A DNA stretch of 64,000 nt from Lucifuga dentata (lineage: Eukaryota > Chordata > Actinopteri > Ophidiiformes > Bythitidae): the NCBI GenBank assembly GCA_014773175.1, contig VXCM01000792.1, positions 124,001 through 188,000 on the forward strand. The letters are read 5' to 3'. The notes under the pieces were generated by a model. That model was not told where the DNA came from and did no database searches. It saw nothing but the letters and a program-made list of their open reading frames with translations. The position numbers and the translations under genes are program-made. Positions 11,844-22,685 of this stretch are shown here, piece by piece; the first letter of the stretch is position 1; every line of letters starts with the position of its first letter.

Positions 11844-14245
11844 CTTCTTCTTCTTTTCCTTTCGGCTTTCCCTTCAGGGGTCACCACAGCGAATCATCTG
11901 CCTCCATCTAACCCTATCCTCTGCCTCCTCTTCTCTCACACCAACTAACTTCATGTCCTCTTTCACTACATCCATAAATCTCCTCTTTGGTCTTCCTCTA
12001 GGCCTCCTGCCTGGCAGTTCCAACCTCAGCATCCTTCTACCGATATGTTCACTATCCCTCCTCTGTACATGTCCAAACCATCTCAGTCTGGCCTCTCTGA
12101 CTTTATCTCCAAAACATCTAACATGCGCTGTCCCTCTGATGTACTCGTTCCTGATCCTATCCATCCTCGTCACTCCCAAAGAGAACCTCAGCATTTTAGT
12201 CTCTGCTACCTCTAGCTCTGCCTCCTGTCTTTTCCTCAGTGCCACTGTCTCTAAGCCATACAACATCGCTGGTCTCACCACCGTTTTGTACACCTTTCCT
12301 TTCATTCTTGCCGAGACTCTTTTGTCACACATCACACCTGACACTTTTCTCCACCCATTCCAACCTGCTTGCACACGTTTCTTCACCTCTTTTCCACACT
12401 CTCCATTGCTCTGGACTGTGGACCCTAAGTACTTAAAATCCTCCACCTTCTTTATCTCTATTCCCTGTAACCTCACCATTCCACTTGAGTCCCTCTCATT
12501 CACAGCCATGTATTCTGTCTTGCTGCGGCTAACCTTCATTCCTCTCCTTTCCAGGGCATATCTCCACCTCTCTAGGTTTTCCTCCACCTGCTCCCTGCTC
12601 TCACTACAGATCACAATGTCATCTGCAAACATCATAGTCCAAGGGGATTCTTGTCTAACCTCATCTGTCAGCCTGTCCATCACTACAGCAAACAAGAAGG
12701 GGCTCAGAGCTGATCCTTGGTGTAGTCCCACTTCCACCTTGAACTCCTCTGTCACACCTACGGCACACCTCACCACTGTCTTACAGCTCTCATACATGTC
12801 CTGCACCACTCTAACATACTTCTCTGCCACTCCAGACTTCCTCATACAACACCACAGTTCCTCTCTCGGCACCCTGTCATATGCTTTCTCTAGATCTACA
12901 AAGGCACAATGCAGCTCCCTCTGACCTTCTCTGTACTTCTCTATCAACATCCTCAAAGCAAATACTGCATCTGTAGTACTCTTCCTTGGCATGAAACCAT
13001 ACTGCTGCTCAGAAATGCTGACTTCTGCCCTTAGTCTAGCTTCCACTACTCTTTCCCATAACTTCATTGTGTGGCTCATCAACTTTATTCCTCTGTAGTT
13101 GCCACAGCTCTGCACGTCTCCCTTGTTCTTAAAAATCGGCACCAGCACACTTCTCCTCCATTCCTCAGGCATCCTCTCACTCTCTAAGATCTCGTTGAAC
13201 AACCTAGTCAAAAACTCTACTGCCACCTCTCCTAGACACTTCCATACCTCTACAGGTATATCATCAGGACCAACTGCCTTTCCACTCTTCATCCTCTTCA
13301 GTGACCTCCTCACTTCATCCTTACTAATCTTTGCAACTTCCTGGTTCACAACGGTCACCTCTTCTACTCTTCGTTCCCTCTCATTTTCCTCATTCATCAG
13401 CTCTTCAAAGTACTCTTTCCATCTTCCCATCACACTTCTGGCACCTGTCAATACATTTCCATCTCTATCCTTAATCACCCTAACCTGCTGCACGTCCTTC
13501 CCATCTCTATTTCTCTGCCTCGCCAACCTGTATAAATCAGTCTCTCCCTCCTTACTGTCCAGCCTAGCATACAAGTCATTGTACGCCCTTTGTTTGGCCT
13601 TTGCCACCTCTACCTTCACCTTACGCTTCATCTCCCTGTACTCCTGACTACTCTCTTCAGTCCTCTCAGTGTCCCACTTCTTCTTAGCTAACCTCTTTCT
13701 CTGTATACACTCCTGCACTTCCTCATTCCACCACCACGTCTCCTTATCTACTTTCCTTCCAGATGACACCCCAAGTACTCTCCTACCTGTCTCCCTGATC
13801 ACATTAGCTGTAGTTGTCCAGTTATCTGGAAGCACCTCTTGGCCACCCAGAGCTTGTCTCAACTCCTCCCTGAAAACCACACAACACTCCTCCTTTTTCA
13901 GCTTCCACCACTTTGTCCTCTGCTCTGCCTTTGTCCTCTTCATCTTCCTCACCACCAGAGTCATCCTACACACCACCATCCTATGCTGTCTGGCTACACT
14001 CTCACCTACCACTACTTTGCAGTCACTGATCTCCTTCAGATTACATCGTCTATACAAGATGTAGTCCACCTGTGTGCTCCTACCTCCGCTCTTATAAGTC
14101 ACCCTATGTTCCTGCTTCTTCTGGAAGAAAGTATTCGTTACAGCCATTTCCATCCTTTTTGCAAAATCTACCACCATCTGTCCTTCTGCGTTCCTATCCT
14201 GGATGCCAAACTTGCCCGTCACTTCCTCATGACATGTACCTCATC
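11844..14245 (-). mobile_element. RTE-clade LINE insertion with target-site duplication
   Basis: A 5'-truncated non-LTR retrotransposon in reverse orientation. The 16-bp string AGGTACATGTCATTTT stands directly at both ends (11828-11843 and 14246-14261), the target-site duplication expected of target-primed reverse transcription. The 3' tail on the minus strand is a GAA/AAG-type simple repeat next to the duplication. The element starts within the endonuclease domain, and its 5' junction carries 17 extra bases that are mostly an inverted copy of the target site. The perfect duplication and uninterrupted frame indicate a recent insertion. Confidence 0.93.
11874..14222 (-). CDS. LINE ORF2: endonuclease C-terminus plus reverse transcriptase
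   Basis: A 782-codon open frame. Residues 1-90 are the end of an endonuclease domain (TYKSGGRSTQVDYIL, then ARQHRMVV). Reverse transcriptase runs from about 300 to 620: GNYRGIKLMSHTMKLWERV at 374-392, FVDLEKAYDRVP with catalytic Asp443, HQGSALSP at 501-508 and the FADD box with Asp534-Asp535. The C-terminal part contains RLRWFGHVQRRD and a basic GRRPRGRPKRR stretch, typical of RTE-type elements. The first residue is a GTG codon and not a real start: the true N-terminus with most of the endonuclease is missing, so the copy could not mobilise itself. No stop or frameshift interrupts what remains. RTE placement is from motif recall; a related clade cannot be excluded. Confidence 0.93.
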   Translation of the reverse strand: MTGKFGIQDRNAEGQMVVDFAKRMEMAVTNTFFQKKQEHRVTYKSGGRSTQVDYILYRRCNLKEISDCKVVVGESVARQHRMVVCRMTLVVRKMKRTKAEQRTKWWKLKKEECCVVFREELRQALGGQEVLPDNWTTTANVIRETGRRVLGVSSGRKVDKETWWWNEEVQECIQRKRLAKKKWDTERTEESSQEYREMKRKVKVEVAKAKQRAYNDLYARLDSKEGETDLYRLARQRNRDGKDVQQVRVIKDRDGNVLTGARSVMGRWKEYFEELMNEENERERRVEEVTVVNQEVAKISKDEVRRSLKRMKSGKAVGPDDIPVEVWKCLGEVAVEFLTRLFNEILESERMPEEWRRSVLVPIFKNKGDVQSCGNYRGIKLMSHTMKLWERVVEARLRAEVSISEQQYGFMPRKSTTDAVFALRMLIEKYREGQRELHCAFVDLEKAYDRVPREELWCCMRKSGVAEKYVRVVQDMYESCKTVVRCAVGVTEEFKVEVGLHQGSALSPFLFAVVMDRLTDEVRQESPWTMMFADDIVICSESREQVEENLERWRYALERRGMKVSRSKTEYMAVNERDSSGMVRLQGIEIKKVEDFKYLGSTVQSNGECGKEVKKRVQAGWNGWRKVSGVMCDKRVSARMKGKVYKTVVRPAMLYGLETVALRKRQEAELEVAETKMLRFSLGVTRMDRIRNEYIRGTAHVRCFGDKVREARLRWFGHVQRRDSEHIGRRMLRLELPGRRPRGRPKRRFMDVVKEDMKLVGVREEEAEDRVRWRQMIRCGDP

Positions 14246-14258
14246 AGGTACATGTCAT
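14229..14258. repeat. 13-bp perfect inverted repeat at the LINE 5' junction
   Basis: ATGACATGTACCT (14229-14241) and AGGTACATGTCAT (14246-14258) are perfect complements around CATC. The right arm is the target-site duplication; the left arm lies inside the insertion. Confidence 0.9.
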
Positions 14259-14261
14259 TTT

Positions 14262-14758
14262 ATTCCAACAAATCAACAAGAGTTTCCGGTTGATTTGGAG
14301 TTAAAAGTTTGTCTGCTTGTCAAAAATGTGATGTGTCTGCACTCAAAAACTTCAGTAAAGACTGAGGAAAATATTTTCAGACGCAATGGAGGAAAAAAAG
14401 TGATGTCTCAGCCTGTCTGATCATCCTGTGAGACTGACATGGAGGAAAGCTGCTGCTTCAGAGTTGGGTGCATTTCACAGACGAACCATCAGCATGACAC
14501 CAGAAAAAAAACAAAACAAAAAAAACCCATCAGCTGACATATTGCGAAGCCTTTGCTTGAGTGTGTTAAAACACACAGCGCTGAATCTGAGGCCTGAAGC
14601 AGTGAGAGTGTTTTAGCTCATAATCAGACAGAGCATCAGATGCTGCTTGAAAGGTAGAAGCCTGTTCTTAATTAACGGCAGATGTTTTTTGGGTGTTGGA
14701 ACAAGTTGATCCCTAAGCTATTAATTTAAGTTTAATATTTTTTAAGAAAGTGACTGTG
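14262..14758. other. Non-coding stretch
   Basis: Ordinary AT-rich sequence with one A-rich run near 14506-14525. No gene or element was recognised. Confidence 0.5.
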
Positions 14759-14785
14759 CAAAGTGTGTGACGCCTCAGGAGCTCT

Positions 14786-14825
<40 letters not shown>

Positions 14826-14853
14826 NCAAAGTGTGTGACGCCTCAGGAGCTCT

Positions 14854-14897
<44 letters not shown>
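14759..14897. repeat. (CTTT)n tract with duplicated flank across an N
   Basis: A unique stretch starting CAAAGTGTGTGACGCCTCAG plus a CTTT repeat occurs at 14759-14825 and again immediately after the single N at 14826. The duplication is probably an unmerged contig overlap; the tetranucleotide tract itself is real. Confidence 0.85.
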
Positions 14898-14898
14898 G

Positions 14899-16238
14899 TT
14901 TCCTCTCCCCCTCTACTTTCTGTCACTTTAAATGATTTCTAATCTCTACCATGAGACTGCTAGATCTGTCTTCTGCCTTGTGCATTGGAGAAAAAAGAAA
15001 AACTGACATTTCCACCCACCGCTGTCTTTTTTTGTGATTAGTGAAACCAATTAAACATGATTTTTTGACAGCACTTACTGAAAAAATGTGTGTGTGTGTG
15101 TGTGTGTTTGTATGTGATGTATACATTGCATACTGTACATCTTTTTGTGTGTTGTCTAAGTTTGCAAAATAGTTTTTTACTGGCTCTTTTTTCAACTTCT
15201 GTCTCATTATTCACCAGTTTATCCAAATACTTTTTCCTTATTAATTCTTTTATTAATGTTTTTTTTGTTTTTTAATTGATTTATATGTGTAATTTTATAG
15301 AAATAAATTTTGTTGATAGGTCAGACTTGGGAAGAGTTGCTTAGATTTTGAGAATCCTGACTTTTTAACTTTGCAAAATAGGGCATTTGTTAACATTTTT
15401 GGCAACTTAATGAAAAATTCAGGCATGTGTGTCATTTGATGGACAATCAGATGAAATTTAGCCCAAATATTGATTTGACATCCAGACATTGATCTATATT
15501 AAAATATGCTTGGACAAAAGATGGAATATTTAGTTATATACTGTACTGTTTTACCTCTACCAGAGTAGGTATGTTCTTATGTTAAATGCCATTTATCAAT
15601 TTTAAGTTTCATTTAGCTACATAACTAACTTTGAGAATAATGTATCAGTGATTTCAATCTAACTTTCAATGTTTCTTGCATGTTGTCTCTTCTTTAATGT
15701 GATATTTCTGGATATTTGCAGATATGTTTGCATTTTATTTGCTTGTATGGTATGTATGTATGTATGCAGATGGTGCAAAGGCAAGCGGGTAAGCAGCACA
15801 CACTGCAGGATACACATCATCATTGTCATTGTTATCGTCATCATCCTTGTTTTTAAATTACTTCTAAAAATGATCAATTTGGTTTTTACTCGAATTTGTA
15901 AAATGCAATGTCATATTAAAGATAGAAAAATGTTTGATTTAAATAGTCTCAACTTGGCTTTTATATCATCGCCTGTTATTTCAGAAAGTGTGTGGAGACT
16001 TTGGACCTAAGCCTGATTTGACTGCTGAAAACAGTGTTGATTTAACTAGCAGTTGGTTTTATTTTCTCTCCCTGTTGCTGTTGCACTGTTGAACAGCAGG
16101 CTATTACCATGGAAACCAGACATGGAGGTCTTTCTATAATTTTTCTGCATTTTTTATAATCTCCTCTAATCCTGGACCAATTAGTTTCAGCCCAGGACAG
16201 AGAGAAGGAATGTCTCCTTCTCGTTACTTCCTTCATTG
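14899..16238. other. AT-rich non-coding stretch
   Basis: Contains a short (GT)n at about 15087-15107 and a GTAT repeat near 15750. No gene signal was seen. Confidence 0.5.
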
Positions 16239-16278
<40 letters not shown>

Positions 16279-16304
16279 NNNNNNNNNNNNNNNNNNNNNN
16301 NNNN

Positions 16305-16342
<38 letters not shown>
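16239..16342. repeat. (TC)n microsatellite containing an assembly gap
   Basis: TC repeat on both sides of a 26-base N run (16279-16304), so its true length is unknown. Confidence 0.95.
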
Positions 16343-16347
<5 letters not shown>

Positions 16348-16408
16348 TTTGTTAATTTCTTTCTTTCTTCATCATCTCTTTTCCTCTGGATCCATTGTGC
16401 CACCCATC

Positions 16409-16752
16409 CACACACACACACACACACACACACAGACAAGACTTTTTGCCTTATTAATCCAATTAGCGCCAAGAAATTGTCAATACTACTACCACTACTA
16501 CCACTACACCTCTCTCTCTTTCTCTCTCTGGGACCATCAGGCACATGTGTGTCGGCAATCCCATGGGGTGTGTCTCTCCAGACGCTTTGCNCACACACAC
16601 ACACACACACACACAGAGTCCCAGTAGGGGGTACAGGTTTGGCTTTGGGGAAGAGAAAATCAGCAGGAATACAAGGGGAAAAGATTATATCTCTGGGACT
16701 TGCACACAGACACACACGTACACATCTATACACACACACACACACCAAACTC
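16409..16752. repeat. Several (CA)n tracts, one abutting a single N
   Basis: CA tracts lie at 16409-16434, 16592-16614 (N at 16591) and about 16731-16745. The sequence between them shows no gene. Confidence 0.85.
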
Positions 16753-17063
16753 AACCTGAACATTCACAGGTGAGCTGAGACTCACGCAGGCAGAAAACTG
16801 TAAAAGTGCCATTACACATAAAACTTTTCCTGCAGCTTGACTGAACGAAGCTGAATCTGCTCACATTTCACTGTGTTTATTAGACTTGGCAACTCAACCA
16901 GTTCTTCAGCCGTTAGAGCCAGCTCTTTAGGCTCAAAAACCCAGAGTCATACTCACTATTGGTTATTAATATCACTTATACTGTATATACATATATATAA
17001 GAATATATACATATATATCATCAAAACATCAAATGTGAAAGGTGGTCCACAATGGTCCCAGTA

Positions 17064-17133
17064 GTATATATATACTGTATATATATGGATATATGTATAT
17101 ATAGATATATGTATATGTATGTATGTATATGTG

Positions 17134-17186
<53 letters not shown>

Positions 17187-17220
17187 NTATATATATATAT
17201 ACAAATACATATACAAATAC
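17064..17220. repeat. TATA/GTATA and (CA)n compound microsatellite
   Basis: Alternating TA, TGTA and GATA units run into a (CA)n tract (about 17139-17186), a single N at 17187 and further TA repeat. All overlapping frames are repeat translations. Confidence 0.9.
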
Positions 17221-17688
17221 ATATCACCTTCTCCCAAAACACCCCCACCCACTCTTTTTTCTGTCTGCATATATAGTCATGGTATATGCCAAGATTGGCA
17301 CAACTGTTTGGTATATATATGCAATTTTGATCTTGCAACAGACAGATAACATATAGTACATAAGTGAGTGAGTGTGAGTGTGTGACCTTCACCGGCCCTC
17401 CTTGACCAACCTATCACATTTTATTTAAAACTAACAAACAATTTCTATCAAGGAGTGCTGAACACCTGAACAACAACACAAAAACAAACACACAGAAGTA
17501 GTGACAGTAATAAACAGTGTAGTGGTTTAATTTGTGAAGCACCAAAAAAGCTAAAAACACCCCCACCTGATGATAAAACAGCACATTCTAAGATCAATGA
17601 TGAAAATAATGTCTTCTTATTTGCCTGAGAAAACTACTAATTTGGTGTTAACCTGCGATGCCGGTTCCTTTAATCACTTATGATTCAG

Positions 17689-17690
<2 letters not shown>
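17221..17690. other. Non-coding stretch
   Basis: A short GTGAGTGAGTG repeat near 17365 is the only feature noticed. Confidence 0.5.
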
Positions 17691-17741
<51 letters not shown>

Positions 17742-17757
17742 NTCACACACACACACA
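17691..17757. repeat. (TC)n then (CA)n compound microsatellite
   Basis: TC tract to 17741, a single N at 17742, then CA to 17757. Confidence 0.9.
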
Positions 17758-18273
17758 CTCAACGACAGATTTCCTCTTTGTCTTGATGGTATGTAATGAC
17801 CACTCAAGCTTGGAGGGCCAAAGAACCGAGGTCAAGGGTGAAAAGAGGCAAGGGGGTGTCAGTTCTGCAGTGTATGTATGTATGTGTGTGTGTGTGTTTG
17901 TGTCTGTTTCCCTCATTGAGCATATACTTATTTTCAATCTACAGAGGCCATCTACGTGTTTGATGCAGATGAACTCAGATCAGCTTTCATGTTCCTCTGA
18001 TGGAAACAGAATCACAGCAGAAATCAGAACCAAGCAAACAACATGTTATGTTTGTTAAAAATAAAAGCTGTATTCAATGAGAATATTAAAATAGTTTCTT
18101 TAATCTGAAACAAGATCTCAGTTCTGGTGTCAATGAAAGCAAGAGCTTCCAGTCTGCAGTTTAGAGGTGAGAATCAGAGGGTAATAGTGATCACAACACT
18201 GACCACCATAATGATGGTATCACTCTTGGTGTTTCCAAAATACATGACATGTTCCAAGATAAGCTTCTGAAAT

Positions 18274-18605
18274 ATCCATCCATCCATCCATTTTCTTTAC
18301 CCATTTGTCCTGTTAAGGGTCACGGGGGAGCTGGAACCTATCCCAGCAGTCATAGGGTGAGAGGCGGGACAGATCGCCAGTCTATTGCAGGGCTGACACA
18401 GAGACAGACAAACTCATTCACACCCTCATTCACACCTACAGGCAATTTAGAGTTCCCAGTTCACCTGACATGCATGTGTTTGGAGGTGGGAGGAAGCCGG
18501 AGCACCCGGAGGGAACCCACGCGGACNCACCTGACATGCATGTGTTTGGAGGTGGGAGGAAGCCGGAGCACCCGGAGGGAACCCACGCGGACATGGGAAG
18601 AACAG
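18274..18605 (-). mobile_element. L2-like LINE 3' end
   Basis: On the minus strand this reads from GTTCTTCCCATGTCCGCG through CTCCGGCTTCCTCCCACC, ATTGCCTGTAGGTGTGAATG, GACTGGCGATCTGTCC and GACCCTTAACAGGACAAATG to a (GGAT)n tail at 18274-18289. This block order is that of fish L2-type LINE 3' regions. No reverse-transcriptase sequence is attached, so it is a 5'-truncated copy. Its beginning is homologous to the tail of the SINE at 56887-57064. The 65-bp duplication 18462-18526 / 18528-18592 around N 18527 is an assembly artefact that inflates its length. Confidence 0.75.
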
Positions 18606-18779
18606 AAGCTTCTGAAATATGTCAGGATATATAAACAAAAAGGAAGAAATGCTGTGAAAATAACCAAATAATCGACATGAAGAGATTCATGTTAAACGTG
18701 ATCAGTTCTCCCTCAAAGCAACTAAAATCCTTTCAATCTCTGCAAATGACATTTATGCTGCAAACAAAAGAAAAGACAG

Positions 18780-18810
<31 letters not shown>

Positions 18811-20074
18811 CATGCACCTACTCCCCATATGGACCCTCTCCTGATAGAAAAAAAGCTATCAGGCAGGCATGTATGTGTATGTTTTTTATGACGCAAGTGC
18901 ATGTGTGTGCATGTGTGTGTGTGCGTGTGTGTATGTAGAGGAGAGGCCAGTGCACCAGTCTGGAAATAGGGGACACATTAATCTTATTTGTCATAACCTG
19001 TCCCTTGAGACACTCGGACAGCGTCACCCCCAACTCACTCACTCACACACAGACACACACACGCACACACACACACACACACACACTGACCCCCTCCAGT
19101 GTNAAAAAAAAAAAAAAAAAGACAAAGACTGTGTGTGTGCTTGGACGTGTGTGTGTGTGTGAGTTTGTGTGTGCATGCATGCATGGCCTTTGTTTGGGAC
19201 AGTCATGTAATTCATATTATGTCGTCTGCTGTTACAACGGCTCCATAACACAAATTATTCTCACCTGTCATCAATCCATGTTGGTAACCAAACTGTGTGT
19301 GTGTGTGTGTGTAGGCAGGACAAAGGGACATTATGCAGGTCTCTCTGCTCTCTACATTGTCTGTCACGGTGCTGTTGGCTGTGAAACCTGCTAAGCTTTA
19401 ACAAGTAGAAATAATGTCAGATCTGATTCTGTGTTGTCATTGATTAAAGCACTTAATCACCAATAAACAGCCTTAACCCTTAGAGACCAAATGCAAAATA
19501 CTAATTTGCTGACCCCTAATTTAATTTTGACACCACATGAACCAACTCAAGCCTAACAACATGATTATTTGTCTCTAAACTGTGATTTTGTTGAAATATC
19601 TGAGACCATCAGATATGACAAATCAAGAAACCAACATGACGACTGATCAACTGTGATTTCCTGTACTAGCTGCTAAAAACTGATTACACACCATGAGCCA
19701 GACATGAAGACAGTCAATAATATGAAACAAAAGTGCAAGGCGAGAAGAAAAGAGGAATAATGACAGCTCTGACTGAGTCAGCACTGCGCAAGTGACAGCT
19801 GTGCAAGAACGAGCAGGTAAACTCTGATTTTCCTCTAACATTTACAGTTTGTTTGCACAGACAAAGAAACACTTTTACACTACACTTACACTAAGCTTTA
19901 GTCATAAAAGCCTCAATAAATACCCAGCAAGATATGATCCTGATGATTTGCTGACAGTCTGGTTGAGTTATTCATAAACATAAACTAAATCATTATCAGC
20001 AGTGATTATATGTACATATGAGAATATCAAAAATGCCCTATTTCGCATCATCATCAAAATTATCATCAATAATT
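18606..20074. other. Non-coding stretch with CA/GT repeats
   Basis: CA tract at 18788-18812, GT-rich sequence at 18898-18932, CA at 19045-19087, and an N plus A17 at 19103-19120. From 19480 the sequence is plain and AT-rich. No gene was seen. Confidence 0.5.
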
Positions 20075-20215
20075 GCCCCCTGGATCCAGACTGGCACCAA
20101 AATTTTGTAAGTTATCCCTCTTCCACCAAGTTTGATCAAAATCGGATTAGGACATCTTGAGTAATCCTGCTAACAAGTAACAAACACACCAGCAAACAAA
20201 CCAATAGATGAAAGT
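20075..20215 (+). mobile_element. Dispersed fish repeat, probable LINE 3' fragment
   Basis: Contains AAGTTTGATCAAAATCGGAT, then TTGAGTAATCCTGCTAACAA and a (CAAA/CCAA)-rich tail. That order resembles the 3' region of a widespread fish RTE-like repeat. It has no coding content. The family call is from memory of the motif. Confidence 0.45.
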
Positions 20216-20452
20216 TAAATAGAGAAGCTGTCCTTCTTTCTTCCTCCAGGCCAAAAGTGCAGCTGGTATCAGATTTTCTCTCTGCTTGGTTCTTTTCAAT
20301 TAGACTCACTTCACAGGTTATTTGGTGTGCATGTGTGCATGTGTGTGTGTGTGTATTAAAGTATGGGACAACTTAAGGAAAGGCACCATGATAATTTCTA
20401 TTAAGAAGTTACTAATTTTCCAACAGTCAAAATACAGTGTGTCAACCCCACA

Positions 20453-20483
20453 CTCCTCTCCTCTCCTCTCCTCTCCTCTCCTC
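20453..20483. repeat. (CTCTC)n pentanucleotide microsatellite
   Basis: About six tandem CTCTC units. Confidence 0.85.
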
Positions 20484-20632
20484 CAGTTTGAATTTCTCAA
20501 ACTCTTGTCTGTCTACATGCACGTGTGTGTGCGCGCGCAACTATGCGTCCGTGTGAATCTTGCTCTCTGTCCCTCTGACTTCACTATCTTAGAACAGAGG
20601 AGAGCATTAATGTTAACCACAAAAACCATTAA

Positions 20633-21277
20633 AGGACCATACCGGCCATTTTGCATGTTTGAGCCTAATACATTCAATTTTCATACATGTAAGGTTACTG
20701 ACAATCACTTCCCAAAGGATAAAACCATATTTCAGCTTTCCTAATATTTTGCAAAATCTCTTAATCTTTCAAAATCAAATATTCAAGTGATATACCCACC
20801 TTAAAAATCGATGTTTCTTCTGCTAATAGTTACGCAGCCTTATGAACTCATGGTTGTTTAAATTTTTCAATACAGGCAGGCTTTCTTTTAGGACTATATT
20901 CCCCATACATTCACTCTACACTTTTTATTTCACTTAAACACTAAAATTACGTAACTTTGAAAAAAAAAAATCCTGAATACACGTCTAATTTGCAATAATG
21001 GATTACCTATCCCAAGAACATTTCAAGCATCAACAAGTTGATTTTAATAGTGTACCAGAATGAACTGAAACCAATGGTTGTCTGGAAGGAGGAAAAACAA
21101 AATCTAATTCGTCGTTCCAGTAGTATGCTTTGGGAAATGGTTGTCAGTAATGTTACATGTATGAAAATTGAATATATTNTTCCAGTAGTATGCTTTGGGA
21201 AATGGTTGTCAGTAATGTTACATGTATGAAAATTGAATATATTAGCTTCAAACATGTAAAATGACCATTATGGTCCT
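20633..21277. mobile_element. TTAA-flanked inverted-repeat element, copy B
   Basis: Starts AGGACCATAC and ends GTCCT, with perfect TTAA on both sides (20629-20632 and 21278-21281). The outer ~85 bp are inverted copies of one another. The right half (about 20950-21277) matches the right arm of copy A at 7449-8188, including TTGATTTTAATAGTGTACCAG and the GGATTACCTATCCCAAGAAC string. The left interior (about 20720-20940) is unique, so B is not a full fold-back. No transposase is present. Bases 21180-21243 duplicate 21115-21178 across the N at 21179, an assembly artefact. Confidence 0.78.
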
Positions 21278-21281
21278 TTAA

Positions 21282-21930
21282 AGTTTTGATACAACCATTA
21301 AAGGTTATATATATATATATATATACTGTATCTCAAGGTATCCCTTGACCACACACTGGTATTCATCCTTTTATTTAGCTACTTTCCACGCCAGATGATG
21401 ATATTTCAGTTTGAGATGCTCGGTGTTCCAGAGTCCTACAGCCAAACAATAATTTTTCATGTAGAAATACTAAATGGTTCAGGTGGAGGCGGCTCATACA
21501 TCTATAGTCTGTTTCCTGTTGAGCCATTCATCATCCACAGGAGTGTGAAGGCTGCCCTCTGTGCTCTGTGGGATGGGCAAAGATATCAAACTTGGAGGTC
21601 AAAGTCTTCACACACACTTTTCCATTATGTACACATCACCGTTGGCTCAGTATGTTGTTAAATACACACACACTGGGTCGAATTTTCTTTCATGTCCCAG
21701 CTGCATCAGTTTAAATGTGTATTTGGAGTAGAGCTGTTTATGATGTTCAAACTGTGTGACTTCAGAGCCAATTTAGCAGAGACAAGGCAAGGTGTGTGTG
21801 TGTGTGTAGTCTATAAGACAGCCTGGGGGTTAATTAGGGAATAGTAAACAGAACACATGTGGCAGCTTAATATCCCTGCTGCCTTACAGCTCATTTCAAA
21901 CCCCACCCGCTCTGTTGCTGTCTCCCTGTT

Positions 21931-21967
<37 letters not shown>

Positions 21968-22000
21968 GTATGATCAGGGTCATCGGTGTCCCCCCCCCCN

Positions 22001-22039
<39 letters not shown>

Positions 22040-22685
22040 ATGATGCCGCTGGTGCAGGTGTGTGTGTGATTTGGAGGTAATTTAAAGCAGATGAGGTGGC
22101 GTCTTTCAGCCTGTGGCCCCTACACTTCATCAATATCGAAGAGATATGGGACAGAGGAATGAGGAGATGGATGGATGGGTGGAGGCGAAGAAAGGAGACA
22201 AGTTACAAAAGGGACTCCGCCCGACAATAGCATTAATGTCAGATCTTGTCTTTGCTCTGTCTTGATATCTGCTCCTCCACTTTTTTTGGCTTTGGGAGAA
22301 ACAAACACTAATTAAAAAGGAATTTAATTACCACCACATCGTTTGCCTTTTAACCACTTGAACTTCTGCCTTCCCAATATTCAGCTGTAATTCAGATTAA
22401 AATCTTTTGCACTGTTAGATGTTTTGCATCATTTTGCATAAATTTCCCTGTAATTCAGGTTAATATCTTCGGCACATTGTAATATTAAAAACATTTCTGT
22501 GGGCTGGGTCAGCACGGTCCCAACATCTACTTGTAATGATGGATATATCAAAATGAATCCAAACCAATAAAAATGTCTTTTTCTCTACAACTACAAGTAA
22601 GAAAATATTAATTTTGGGTATCTTTTTGTGTTTCATATTGCAAAATTCAGCAAAATGAATGTATGATATGTCATGAAAAGTTGAA
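21282..22685. other. Non-coding stretch, possible conserved regulatory sequence
   Basis: Holds (TA)n at 21306-21325, (GT)n at 21937-21965 and a C-run/N/(CA)n block at 21990-22036. About 22080-22345 is free of simple repeats and has homeodomain-type TAATTA strings (CACTAATTAAAAAGG, TTTAATTACC), so it could be a conserved non-coding element. An 88-codon frame at 21395-21661 has no recognisable motif and was not called. Confidence 0.4.

Noticed and set aside
11812..12924. 370-codon plus-strand frame
   Set aside because: It is the antisense of the LINE reverse transcriptase frame; Ser/Leu/Pro-rich with no domain. Frames at 13099-13647 and 13839-14420 are the same kind of shadow.
18249..18671. 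140-codon frame with a repeated block
   Set aside because: It lies in the L2-like 3' end, and the internal repetition comes from the artefactual duplication around N 18527.
21395..21661. 88-codon frame with a Gly-rich segment
   Set aside because: No family resemblance, no splice or promoter context; probably chance.
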